Source of the DNA: Physcia stellaris
Lineage: Eukaryota; Ascomycota; Lecanoromycetes; Caliciales; Physciaceae
NCBI GenBank assembly: GCA_018902385.1
Contig: JABSSW010000031.1
Span: forward strand, 124,001-188,000
Reading direction: 5' to 3'
Length of the DNA stretch: 64,000 nucleotides
Shown: in pieces, positions 51,645 through 61,703 of the stretch
Layout of the letters: every line of letters starts with the position of its first letter
How positions within the stretch are numbered: position 1 is the first letter of the stretch
The notes under the pieces: model-generated
Seen by the model: only the letters and a program-made list of their open reading frames with translations
The model's database searches: none
What the model was told of the DNA's origin: nothing
Made by a program: the position numbers and the translations under genes

Positions 51645-51920
51645 TTGTTGTTGTTACCAGAACAGCCCAGGCTGATAGGTCTCAAATGACTGCGGTATAG
51701 GAAAGGACATGTCATGATGCTGGTTGTATGTAGCACTAACGGTTCGCTATTTGGCAAGACATGGATACCAACCTGGAGGCTGAGGCATGAAGAGGAAAGT
51801 AGAACAATTCTCGGGCTGAAATTCCACTGGTCTATTTGGTATTTATTGGTGTGTCCAAAGAGAGAGTGAGAGGCATGAGATAGGGGGGCAAGGGGGGCTT
51901 GCGGCGCTCGTTCCTCATTA

Positions 51921-52066
51921 GAAGGTCCCACCCGGTAACCGGACAAACGGGGTAACCGGACAACCTAGGGTTGGCCTCGTGATTTCTCGCCCTAACCCTA
52001 GATAAGCCCCTACCAACCCTGAGTTGTCCGGTTACCCCGTTTGTCCGGTTACCGGGTGGGACCTTC
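51921..52066. mobile_element. MITE, 146 bp, TA-flanked, GC-rich
   Basis: Terminal inverted repeats are identical for the first 44 bp (GAAGGTCCCACCCGGTAACC onward) and nearly so for about 55, leaving a loop of roughly 35 bp; the flanks are TA on each side (51919-51920, 52067-52068). This fits a non-autonomous Tc1/mariner-Fot1 type element. Inside each arm the block GGTAACCGGACAA is repeated. It shows no hypermutation, which points to recent insertion or to being too short for the repeat-directed process. Two open frames that begin identically (MSGYRVGPS) in opposite directions are just the two arms. Confidence 0.92.
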
Positions 52067-52538
52067 TAGGATTAGTCTACTGAAGGCTTACCTAAGCGAC
52101 CCAAGGTGGATGAATCCAACACGGATAAAGCGTGCCATCATCCAAAGTACCAGCCTTAATCTACATCCTTCTATTGCCCAATCTTCACAGTATGTAGACA
52201 GCAGGCAGCGTATTGCTTGGCTACATCTATGCATAACTCGGTCGCATGTTCTTCGCAGACTCGGCACTGGCAGAACCCAATCAACACTCCTACCCACCCG
52301 CCAAGCTTTGCCACTCACGAAACGAGGCTTTCAACATGGCCTGCAAGGCTGTCAGCGAGGGGCCGGGTCTACCTCGAATCCTTCTCACTCTGCGTGTTCG
52401 GCGCTCTTTGCTCACCGTCTCAACACCACTCATTCAAGAAAACACACGGTTCCTGCAATCGTCCATAGACCATGGCACGGGATACTATGTTCCTCCCTCG
52501 ATCCTGAGCACGGAGACGAGCAGCCAGCATCGACGACA

Positions 52539-54918
52539 ATGGACCCTATCTCGGTCGCGGCGTCCGTGGTAGGCCTCGTTGGAGCTACCGTCAAGGTGTC
52601 CACCCTCTTGAACGACTTCATCCGAGACGTCAAAGATGCTCCCGTTGTTGCTCACGGGGTGTTACAAGAGGTGGCAGACATCGCTGCATGTCTCGCGCAA
52701 CTGCAGGCCTTTCTGGACGGGACAAGAGTCGGGACAAGGTCACGCACTGCGCTGATAATGGTGGAGCAAGTCGTTGTCACCTTGACAGCGTGCGTTATGA
52801 CGTTCTCGGAGCTTGAAGAAATCCTCAAGAACTTGAGCTGTGGTGTTCCAACGCAAATCACTGGACGGATTGCGTGGATGAGAAAAGAGCCTGTATTGAA
52901 GAGACTGTGCCAGCGCCTCAACTCGTCAAAGTTATCTCTCAATCTTATGCTCACAACTCTGACCTGGTATGTCTGATTCGCTTTGAAGGTTGTATATTCT
53001 TTGAGCTAATAGATCTGGTGGTTAGTGCCTCGGTCGAACAAGCTACGACGTCAGTGGAAACGCTGACCAGTCTTGTCCAACAGTTGCTGCAAAATAACCA
53101 AGACCTTTGCGTGCGACTTGGCCGGCTCGAGTCGTTGTCGAGCGATGGAGCAATACAATCCACACTCCTGCTCAACGAGAGTGATGACGAGGACGATGCA
53201 TCTACCATTCGCCAGAAGCGACATGCGAGCGATCCAATATTGGAGACGAGCGAGACAAGTGAGATAAATGGGATCGGCGTCAAGAGGTTCACATTTGAAC
53301 AAGACCTGAGGCAATGCAAAGTGTACAAGCGGGTAACAAGGAGGCATTCGCTGGAATCTTTGTCCTCTTCCACTGCGCCATCTTTTGGATGGTCGTGTCT
53401 CTCGGAAATGAGTCTCGCAAATGTCTCCGACATATCCGTGATATCACTACCAATAGCTTTGACCGAGCTCTCCAACGGCAGTCATTACGAAAGGCGTTCA
53501 ATCGTACGGCCAAATCGTGTGACGACCAGTTTGCACAAGCCGGTCAATGCAGACCCTAGTAGTACAATAGCAGTTATTAATCGCAAGAGCAACGCACAGT
53601 CGTCCGCTAGACAAATAGCTATACTAGGTTAGTACCTCAATCCAGTGTGGTTATTTCAGGTCCAGTTGTGACAGCAACAAGGGCACTAGCCCTTTTCAAA
53701 GCTCAGTCTGTTAAGGTGCCAGAAAGACGCAAAGCAGGGTCAATAAATTGTGGGATTTGGGCTGCAAGGTCGCTTCATACAATCGATATGCAACAGTCGA
53801 CCTCGTATGGCATCGTAGCGCTGACAAAGGTAATGATCTTAGGTACCTCAATGTCTGGGAAAACAACCGTTCACAGGCAAATTCAAGTATTATATGGGCG
53901 TGAGTTCTCGTACTCGGAAAGAGAGAAGTTTCGCACGACAATTCTCGATAATTTACGATCGGCATCAATTCTGATCTATTTCCGAATCGACACATCTGGG
54001 ATACAGCTGGATCCGTTGGTGCGCGAGGTCTGCCATACCCCGACATTGATCCTTCCTGGGCTGACTTCCAATACCAGAAATTGGCTGCTTTGACTCCACT
54101 TCACGGACTGAGTGAAAACAGTTACGTTTGGAGCTATGCTACTGTCGCCCGTTATGCAGAGGCTTTTCGCTATCTTCTGAGCATACCCGCCGTTTGCCGC
54201 CTGATGCACTCGGAGGACTGGCATGGCATCAACGATAACATTGAGTTGTGAGTGAATCTCTCGATATCATTTGTCGAAGTAATAGCTAAGTACACTTATA
54301 GCTTTGCACATCATTTCGAGTCACTCTTCCTCGACGACTCTATAGTGGCGGATTTGGATATTTTTCATGCCAGAACGGCGTCAACCGTTGACCGTCATAA
54401 ACATGTCTTCGCATTTGGATCACTCCTCTATCAAGTCATTGACCATGGCGGGACATATCAAGAACGAACTAAGACCTGGGCCAAATCATGCTTAAATGCT
54501 GATTATATCCTGTTCACTGTTTCGCTTCCAGGATACTGTCACTGCACGCCAGACCATAGTGCAATTGTGAGTTCTCGAAACGCTCTACCTCAAACGTCTC
54601 TGACTGTTCCAGAATCAAATGTTAGATGCGATGGGCGCTTTCGAAACAGTTGCTAATGCCACCAAGGCTCCTATCATTCTCCTTTTCACCAAGTATGATT
54701 TGTTGCAAGAATGCCTAGAGATTAAACCCTTCAAGGAGTACTTTCCGGACTACAACGGTGCTATGGTCAGCTACGATATCGCTCTATACCTTGCCTATCT
54801 TTTTTTGGGACTTGACCAAGGGCCCGCAGGGAGAACGTCTGTCCGCTTTGTCAATGTTGCCGATCCTGATCAGTTTAGGGAGCTCTTTCGTGAGATCAAG
54901 TCAGAGGTACTCGAATGA
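52539..54918 (+). CDS. STAND-type N-terminal domain fused to a G-alpha-like GTPase, 704 aa
   Basis: Six exons (52539-52966, 53026-53627, 53675-54018, 54078-54247, 54302-54566, 54613-54918) join in one frame; all introns are 46-59 nt. Residues 1-145 (MDPISVAASVVGLVGATVK...) are the helical N-terminal domain common at the front of fungal STAND/NLR-like proteins. A Ser-rich, probably disordered linker follows. From about residue 393 comes a G-alpha fold: P-loop GTSMSGKT (400-407), helical part, DLDIFHARTAST with candidate Arg539, switch II DHGGTYQERTKTW (562-574), N-Q-M and TKYD (629-632), and NVADPDQF in place of TCAT. The catalytic switch-II Gln is replaced by Thr566, so GTP hydrolysis may be slow. 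Possible role: signalling or self-defence switch (inference). Acceptor of intron 2 could also be 15 nt earlier. Confidence 0.88.
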
Positions 54919-55472
54919 ATCTCTCGACCTTCCCCAGTACTGACTATACATATGTGCGAGAGTACAAGAGCCTGTGGCAGTAAACAGATGCCCCATCAGA
55001 CATTTGATACAAGTCTATCATGCGATCAGAGAAGGAACAGAGTTGAAGTGGTCTCTGCACGAAACGTGTTCTTTTGTCAGGACACTACGGCAAAGCTGTC
55101 ACATGCTGCAATTGAAGTATCTACGTTCGAAAGGAATGAGAGAACTCGAAGAAGCCGTCCAGCTGTCAGCTTGTACCTGTTTATCGAAGGTTCCGAATTG
55201 ACACCAAATCTCGGGCAATACTTCCCTCATGTGCTACTACAGATATCACCAAAGCTCCGACATGCACCTATGCCAGATTGAACGTTTGAGCCAATTTAGG
55301 TCCGCAAACACGACCTCATCGTCCACTTCAAAACTACACCCATCTCACTCATTACTACTCACTGCCTTGGGTTTCTGTCCATACACCACATAGCTACAGA
55401 CATAATCAGCCTCGGCCATCATCGAATTAAGGCAGATCTCATCCTAGATCAAAATACGGGAAAATAGCAAAC
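54919..55472. other. Intergenic, convergent 3' ends
   Basis: About 550 bases between the converging G-alpha-like and methyltransferase genes. Short frames at 54952-55281 match nothing and are taken as untranslated sequence. Confidence 0.5.
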
Positions 55473-56949
55473 TCACAAATCATATTGCACGTGAATTTTG
55501 GGGTCCCTCAGGTTCTTTCTAACGTCCGCCAACAAAACCTGCACCTCCTTTGTGTCCCACTTGAGCATCTGAGTGAACAGCCGCAGTGTGAACGCCTCCA
55601 GACCCTCCTCTATCTGCACGAGGTTCCACGAGCCGACCGTTTTCTGCTGCCCGTCAGCCAACCTGACGCCCTCCAACAAAATCTAATGTAAATGGGAAGA
55701 ACATAAACATACCAGATGCTTATCCTTAGGCCATGGGCCAATCGGCAACCTAAACTTTTGGGCCACCACCCCATCGAACCCGCTTTCCTTCATCATTTGC
55801 TCTAACCTTATGCCCGGACTTGGATCGCGTCCGAAATCCCTACTAGCCTGCAACAGCGTACTCGCCCATTTACTAACGCTCAACTCGTCTTTGAAGGAGC
55901 CATCTTCACTGTAGTAGCGAAGGTCGAAGTCTTGAAACTCGGCCCAGCCGCCAGGTTCAGTGCCGGCGAAGACTTGGGAGACGAGTTTGGGCCAGTCGGC
56001 GATGGCGGCGGCCATGTAACGGGTATGGATAAAAGAAAAGGGTTGGGGCCAGGTCCAAGGGGCTTCGCAGTCATCGATTTCGAACCTTAGGTTTGGTGGG
56101 ACCCTGTACCCCCAGTCGGATTCAGTTCGATATCCAGAACTGGGCAAGAAGCGCAGGGTGAAATGGCTGCTTACCAGGACGGTTGGGTGGGACTCAAATC
56201 TGTACCAAGGATATCGGCGTCGGGATGTTCGTCTGCAAACTCTATGGCCCATATGCCGGTACCGGTCCCAAGGTCGAGCACCCGCCCCTTCAGCTTCTTG
56301 TCGATGGGAGCGAGGTAGAGCTTGTTGCCGAGGCAGATCTTCAGCATCTGGTGTGTCACGTCGAGGCGTTCGAGTTCGCTCTTGGTTATACAGGCGTCAG
56401 CCTTTGAAACGTCCGCACCCGAGGAGTAGGATTACATCATCGTTAGGCATCACATATGCTATTTTGGTAATCAGCTTGACTGACATCTAGGTGGATGGCA
56501 GAGGACTGACAGCCGTCTTTGAAGCTACGATCTCGGTCCTGCGTGAGCCTTTGCTTCTCGAAGGTGTCATGTTTCTAGGAGCACTGACGCATGATATCTA
56601 TCACCCTAGATCAGCATTCCAATCCGTAAAAATCCGTATGTGGCCCTCTACCTGCGACCATTCTCGATTGGATAAGCCTGGATACTGCTGGTGAGCGAAG
56701 CGGTGTATTTCGATCTAACTCGTTGCTATTAGCTGCGGACTCGTACAGTGACTGAATGGACAAGGCGTACACATCGTCGCCGAGGGCGGAATCGGACTCG
56801 TTGAGGAGCTTTATACAGACATTCGCATCAGTGTCATAAGCTTGACTCGGCGAGGGCTGTGGGGCTTTACGTCTGGGTCTGCCTCGATAGCCGGCTGGTT
56901 CGCTGGAACTTTTGGCTGAGCCATGCCTGATCTTCGGCTTATTTGCCAA
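55473..56949 (-). CDS. LaeA-like SAM-dependent methyltransferase, 357 aa
   Basis: Proposed exons: 56949-56771, 56714-56652, 56597-56585, 56538-56511, 56458-56436, 56380-56175, 56103-55713, 55643-55473; the frame is kept throughout. Diagnostic blocks: DSALGDD, TSSIQAYPIENGRR-YHA, FKDGSYVMPNDD, RLDVTHQM, LDLGTGTGIWAIEFAD (GxGxG at 140-144), [33 protein letters not shown] and GGWAEFQDFDLRYYSEDG. This is the LaeA-like family, which includes regulators of secondary metabolism and tailoring methyltransferases; most paralogues have unknown substrates. Exon 3 is only 13 nt (encoding YHAS) and is chosen because the YHA motif is conserved, so the 5' third is tentative. The last intron may end 3 nt earlier. 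Confidence 0.82.
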
Positions 56950-57400
56950 TATTTTCGACTCGCACTGCGCCTTGGGTCAAAGACAGGACGTTGTGTCCAT
57001 AAGCCTCAATCAGCTTGACAATTTTCCCTGTCTGCGATAAGTCAATGGCCCAAAAAGCCAAGAAAGAGGCAAATTGCAGCAGAATGCCAATTTGCGACAA
57101 TAAGGGAAAGAAGACGCAGGAACTTCAGGTCGAGATTGCGGGATCTTAGAGGGAACCAGTGACCCTGCGATGGTAACAAGCCAATGAGTTTGGAGATCCT
57201 TCAATTGAACTAATGCAGGTAAAGCATCAAGCGGTTAGCCTCGAGCTGGTTTGGACGCTTCGTATTCATCTTATTCATCGCCTTCTCGCTTCCGGAACCC
57301 GGATAACAAACTAGCTGCATCCTCAATTGCTGCGCCTTAAGAGACTTGCAGAGAGATCAGGCGGGGCCATGGATGATGGGTGGGATTATGGCTCGCATAT
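56950..57400. other. Intergenic, methyltransferase promoter side
   Basis: No gene or repeat recognised before the direct repeat at 57401. Confidence 0.5.
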
Positions 57401-57420
57401 TACCATCCTCCACTATCAGA
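57401..57420. repeat. 20-bp direct repeat, left copy
   Basis: TACCATCCTCCACTATCAGA occurs exactly here and at 58791-58810, bracketing the AT-rich element at 57487-58769. It is too long for an ordinary LTR-element target duplication; it may be a repair or template-switch scar. Confidence 0.85.
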
Positions 57421-57444
57421 ATAATTCGGACACCTCCAACCCTA

Positions 57445-57480
57445 GAAGGATCCACCCAGTAACCAGACAACCTAGGGTTG
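57445..57480. mobile_element. Remnant of the 146-bp MITE family
   Basis: GAAGGATCCACCCAGTAACC and the following CAGACAACCTAGGGTTG match the left arm of the intact MITE at 51921, missing one internal repeat and the entire right arm. It lies directly next to the left direct repeat of the AT-rich element, which may have cut it on insertion. Confidence 0.7.
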
Positions 57481-57486
57481 ACTGGG

Positions 57487-58769
57487 TGTTGGCAGGGAGG
57501 AGTGCGAAAATGGCTGGGCAACGAAAACTAGGATCGATAGGATTAGCCCTAATTGATATGACATAGAAACATTGATAAAACATCTACATGAAATATGCAA
57601 TTTGTACATATTTACACATTCATATTTATCATTTCATAAAGTTATTTTTGAAAACATTACGTCATACTATTTCGTACGTTATTATCATGTGCGAATGAGT
57701 CACTTTTTTGAAGATTTTGTCAAGATAAACGAACGTCAAAACAGATCGCTGCTAATCGTTTTTTGACAAAAATATCGAAATTGTAAAGTGATTCATTTCA
57801 GCATTTACACAGAGCAATACATCGCACATTCGACTATGAAACATTAAAAGCAATATACAGTTTTTCAGCATTCAGAATTTCAGTATTAGCAGACAAAAAA
57901 CGACGTGCAATTCAAGTCATTCAATATCAATCGACGAAAAACGACGTGTCGTTCAAGTCATTCAATATCAACAGACGAAAAACGACGTGTCGTTCAAATC
58001 ATTTAATGCAAATCGTGAACAACGTGTCGTTCAAATCATTCAGTACAGAATATTAAAAAATCAGAAACAACGTGTCGTTCAAATTATTCAATACAGAATG
58101 TTAACGATTCGTGAACGACGTGTTGTTCAAATCATTCAGAAAATTCGAGAACGACGTGTTGTTCGAATCAAAATCAATATTTACAGATTAGAAACGACGT
58201 GCAATTCAAATCATTCAGCGTAAAATATCAAACGACGAAAAACAACGTGTCGTTCAAATCATTTAGTGCGAATATCAGCAGACGAAAAACGACGTGTTGT
58301 TCAAATTTTCAGAACATCATATCAGCAAACAGAAAACGACGAAAATAAAATTTTATTTTTACGATATTTCAGCAATTTCCGATATGTGTTTTGCGAATTT
58401 CATTGTTTCATGCATACAACGTGATCTGTTTGATTTGTTATTCGATGTCAAGATTGCTATGTGTATGAGAATCTATGTTACATGCTTGAAGTTGATTTAA
58501 CGAGATGTTGTCGAGAACGACAACTTGTTAAAAGAGAAAAATGTTGGCAAAAAGAAGTGCGAAAATGACTGAGCAACGAAAATTAAAATCGATAAAATTA
58601 GCTTTAATTGATATGACATAGAGACATTGATAAAACATTTACATGAGATATGCAGTTTGTACATATTTACACATTCATACTTATCATTTCATAGAGTTAT
58701 TTTTGAAGGCATTACGTCATACTATTTCGTACGTTATTACCATGTGCGAGTGAGTCACTTTTCTGAGGA
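57487..58769. mobile_element. AT-rich element with 228-bp direct terminal repeats (LTR-like fossil)
   Basis: The repeats 57487-57714 and 58542-58769 align without gaps (constant offset 1055). Both begin TGTTGGCA; homology ends in GARGA, so the TG...CA rule is not met and no target duplication abuts them. The 827-bp interior codes for nothing recognisable and is largely a degenerate minisatellite. The 25 differences between the repeats are all C/T at CpC or CpT, or the complement. The left end of the left repeat and the right end of the right repeat are less mutated than their partners. It is probably a non-autonomous LTR relic, or two related insertions. Confidence 0.75.
57896..58320. repeat. 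Degenerate minisatellite in the AT-rich element
   Basis: About ten irregularly spaced copies of a core ACGACGTGTYGTTCAAAT followed by CATTCA. The plus strand reads a broken peptide repeat of the form ERRVVQIIQYR. The core half AACGACGTGTCGTT is nearly palindromic. Confidence 0.8.
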
Positions 58770-58790
58770 ATTATCCTGCTAGGCGCGAGG

Positions 58791-58810
58791 TACCATCCTC
58801 CACTATCAGA
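58791..58810. repeat. 20-bp direct repeat, right copy
   Basis: Exact partner of 57401-57420, lying 21 bases beyond the right terminal repeat of the AT-rich element. Confidence 0.85.
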
Positions 58811-59101
58811 GCTCCCCATACCTCCAGATCCAATACTAACTTCGCGTAGCTTAAGAGATGACATCAAGTCCGAATTTCACGCCTTTCTCCGTGGTCGGAG
58901 CACTTCGGCCTCTGACCATTGCGGCTTCTCATGAATCATGATACAGCTAGGACTCACGCCCTGATGGTCGACCTCATTATAGGCATGGAGCCTTAAAGCA
59001 TTCGTGTCCGTCACCTCATCATCCGAGGGGGCGATTGAAGCACTCTGCTTCCATCATCGACAAACACAGGATTCCGCAGCACCATCTGTCATTCAGCCGC
59101 C

Positions 59102-60091
59102 ATGGCAAACCCCACCCCATTTAACATCGACCAATACCTCGCTTCCAGCGGGACTCCCTACCATTCCCTCGAGCAGCTAACAGGTGGAATCGTAAACCAC
59201 ATCTGGCGCCTCACGTCCCCATCGGGCTCATCCAAAATAATCAAGCACGGCGAGCCCTACGCAGCCGCCAACCCTTCCATCCCCTGGCCCGTCGACAGAA
59301 TCGATTTCGAGCACCGCGCGCTGAAGACCATCCCAGCCCACTTGCCAGCAGACAGCCAGATCCGCATCCCGGAAGTCCACGCCTACGACGCCGAGCAGCA
59401 CGTGCTCACCATCACCGACGGCGGTCCCAGGACGCTTATGGAAGCGTACACAGATCCTGCAATCGATATCCCAGAATATGGCCGCCGTCTCGGGATCTGG
59501 CTGCGCGGTCTGCATGACCGGACCAAGGAGGTGGACGTCGGGGATAACGGCACTGCCAAAACCAGCTACAGACATGCATACGCCAATGTATCCGTAACCG
59601 CGTCGAGTTTGGAGCTTGATCCGCAGCTCCGTGAGAGGGTTGATGCTGATTTTGGCAGCTTGCTTGCTACGGACGATGACTGTGTTTGCCATGGCGACTT
59701 TTGGCCTGGGAACGTGCTCGTTGGTGAGAAGGGGATGATGACGGTCGTGGATTGGGAGATGGTGCGCCGCGGGTGTGGGGCCACGGACGTGGGGTCGTTC
59801 GCTACGGAAGCGTGGCTGCTTGATCGGTTTAGGGGGAAGAGGGGATTATTGGGGGGGTTTCTGGCGGGGTACAAACGAGGTGGGAAGCTGGAGGAGGCGT
59901 TTGTGAGGAGGGTGGTTATGCACATGGGAGTTCATCTTGCTTACTGGCCTAGTAGGGTACGTTGGGGTGACGATGCGGAGACGAGAGGAGTCGTGGGTTT
60001 GGATTTGGGGAACGAGATGATGAGGTGGGCGACGGATGAGGGATGGAGAAGTTGGCTGAGAGAGAGTCTGGTGAGAGAGTTGCTGGACTAA
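59102..60091 (+). CDS. Aminoglycoside-phosphotransferase-like small-molecule kinase, 329 aa
   Basis: A single exon encoding a complete APH/choline-kinase-type protein. Visible motifs: N-terminal TGGIVNHIWRL glycine loop, the lysine-bearing KIIKHGEPY strand, EHRAL, the catalytic loop CHGDFWPGNVLV (His-Gly-Asp plus Asn, about residues 198-209), and the metal-binding VVDWEM (Asp at about 219). Fungal members of this clan phosphorylate small hydroxylated compounds; most have unknown substrates. Start: MANPTPFNIDQYL, preceded by GCCGCC, a good context. The 3' end is only 64 bases from the convergent aldo-keto reductase gene. Codon use is GC-rich and normal, despite the hypermutated element 330 bases upstream. 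Confidence 0.85.
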   Translation: MANPTPFNIDQYLASSGTPYHSLEQLTGGIVNHIWRLTSPSGSSKIIKHGEPYAAANPSIPWPVDRIDFEHRALKTIPAHLPADSQIRIPEVHAYDAEQHVLTITDGGPRTLMEAYTDPAIDIPEYGRRLGIWLRGLHDRTKEVDVGDNGTAKTSYRHAYANVSVTASSLELDPQLRERVDADFGSLLATDDDCVCHGDFWPGNVLVGEKGMMTVVDWEMVRRGCGATDVGSFATEAWLLDRFRGKRGLLGGFLAGYKRGGKLEEAFVRRVVMHMGVHLAYWPSRVRWGDDAETRGVVGLDLGNEMMRWATDEGWRSWLRESLVRELLD

Positions 60092-60155
60092 ATGAATAGG
60101 TGGTGACTCGGCTAGGTTAAAATACCTTCCTTAATCGACACCATCAACAGGCTTC

Positions 60156-61333
60156 TCATCCCGACTTTCGCCCCAACCCACAACCACCTCTTCCGACCAC
60201 TCCTTCAAGCGTCGTCCAAGCCCTCATAGAGCTCAACCCCCAGCTCTCACTCGGGTTGTTATACCGCTTCACCCACTTCTTCCCCAGCGCCGTGATCTCA
60301 TCCAAATCCCCCTGCTGCAAAACACATTTCAGACTCCCGAAATTCTCCCTAATCCTCCCCGCATGCGAGCTCTTCGGGATCACGCTCGTGCCCCTGCTCA
60401 ATCCCCACGCCAGGACCACCTGCGCAGGCGTGCATCCCCTTATCCACGCGATATTCGTCACCACTTCATTCTCCAGCAGGACGGGGGGTTCATCCTCATC
60501 GTCGTTGCCGCTGGGGGAGTTGTAGATCGGATTAGCGTTCGCGAGCGGGGAGTAGGCGGTTACGTTGATGCCGTGGGTTTTGTGCCATTGCACCCACGCG
60601 GACTGCTGGAGGTAGGGATGGGTTTCGAATTGGTGGAAGGCGGGCTTGGTGGCGGAGTGGGCGATCAGGAGATTCAGCTGGTGGGGATCGAAATTCGAGA
60701 CGCCGATGTGGCGCACTTTGCCTTTTGCGAGGAGGTTCTCCATCGCGTGCCATGTCTAGTGTCCTATCATCAGCGGTGTGCGTTCATTTTGGAGGGAGAA
60801 TGTGGGGTTGGCTCACCTCGAGGTAGTAGATCTTGTTCGTGCCTTGGATGCTGGCGACGGGCCAGTGCATGAGGAACAGATCGAGGTATTCGAGCCCCAG
60901 GTCGTTGAGAGTGGTGTCCAGCCCTTCTTCCACTTTACTTGGCTCATGGCTGTTCATCATCAGCCTTTCTTCATCCACCGGCCTCCACCCCATTCGCTAA
61001 AGATAATTGGAAACTATCTTACTGGTCATTCCACAGCTTCGACGTCACCCAGATATCCCCCCGCTCAAGTCCCAGCTCGGCCAGTCCGTGCGCAATGCCC
61101 TTCCCAACCTCCTTCTGGTTGTTGTACGCGGCGGCGCAATCGAGATGGCGGTAGCCGGACAGCAGAGCGGTGGAGACGGCGGTGGACACGTTGGAGGTGT
61201 CGAGGTTCCAGGTGCCGAAGCCGAGGGGAGGCATTGAGAGCTGGGATGAAGGGACGATGGGGATTTGGAGGTCTGCTGCTGCATGACTGGAGAGTGCGAG
61301 GAAGGTGATGAGGGTGAGGTAGGTGGATGGCAT
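60156..61333 (-). CDS. Aldo-keto reductase with N-terminal signal peptide, 347 aa
   Basis: Three exons (61333-61023, 60949-60817, 60755-60156) splice in frame across 73- and 61-nt introns to 347 aa. Catalytic tetrad: Asp65 and Tyr70 ([10 protein letters not shown]), Lys99 (VTSKLW) and His132 (FLMHWPV). Further AKR signatures: [16 protein letters not shown], and [14 protein letters not shown] for NADP binding. The first 20 residues ([19 protein letters not shown]) form a secretory signal, unusual because AKRs need cytosolic NADPH; the protein may enter the secretory pathway. The C-terminus ends in a Gly-rich tail ([12 protein letters not shown]). The gene is divergent from the DUF924 gene, 370 bases away. 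Confidence 0.9.
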
Positions 61334-61703
61334 GGTGTCAATTGTTCAGCCGAAGTCGTCTGGTGGTTTGGGTTGCTGGGGTATAGAAGGAGGATGAAGT
61401 GGAGGCATTGGAAAGATGGAATCACGGTTTGACGTGATGGGAACTTCCCCACTCGCCCACAGATTTATTTACGTCAACAGTCTCGAGACTTGGCGTTGGG
61501 TTTACCCCCCCGAGGTCCCTACAGCCCCCCTAGTCAATCCCGGTCCACGAGTGGCTTCCAAATCTTCGAATCGTCAGCACTTCATCTGATTTCCCAGTAA
61601 AAGTTCTCTGATCTGGTTACGTGGTCTTAAAGGACGCGCCTGCTCACGATAGCCTGCCAATATTGAAATTGTCTCACCGAGGTTTCGGATACCCATCTGC
61701 ACA
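61334..61703. promoter_or_regulatory. Divergent promoter, AKR / DUF924
   Basis: A 370-bp gap between two divergent start codons. No specific factor site could be assigned. Confidence 0.5.

Noticed and set aside
51488-51946. Minus-strand frame starting MSGYRVGPS, and its mirror at 52041
   Set aside because: Both starts lie in the MITE inverted arms, which explains their identical beginnings.
53628-53659. A 32-nt intron in the G-alpha-like gene
   Set aside because: Too short for fungal splicing; the 47-nt version ending at 53674 keeps the same frame and is preferred.
55683-55712. A 30-nt intron in the LaeA-like gene
   Set aside because: Too short; a 69-nt intron with a GCTGAC branch site restores the conserved KTVGSWNLVQ block directly after KDKHL.
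57896-58320. Minisatellite as a CRISPR array
   Set aside because: Eukaryotic context, irregular spacing, degenerate units and no cas genes.
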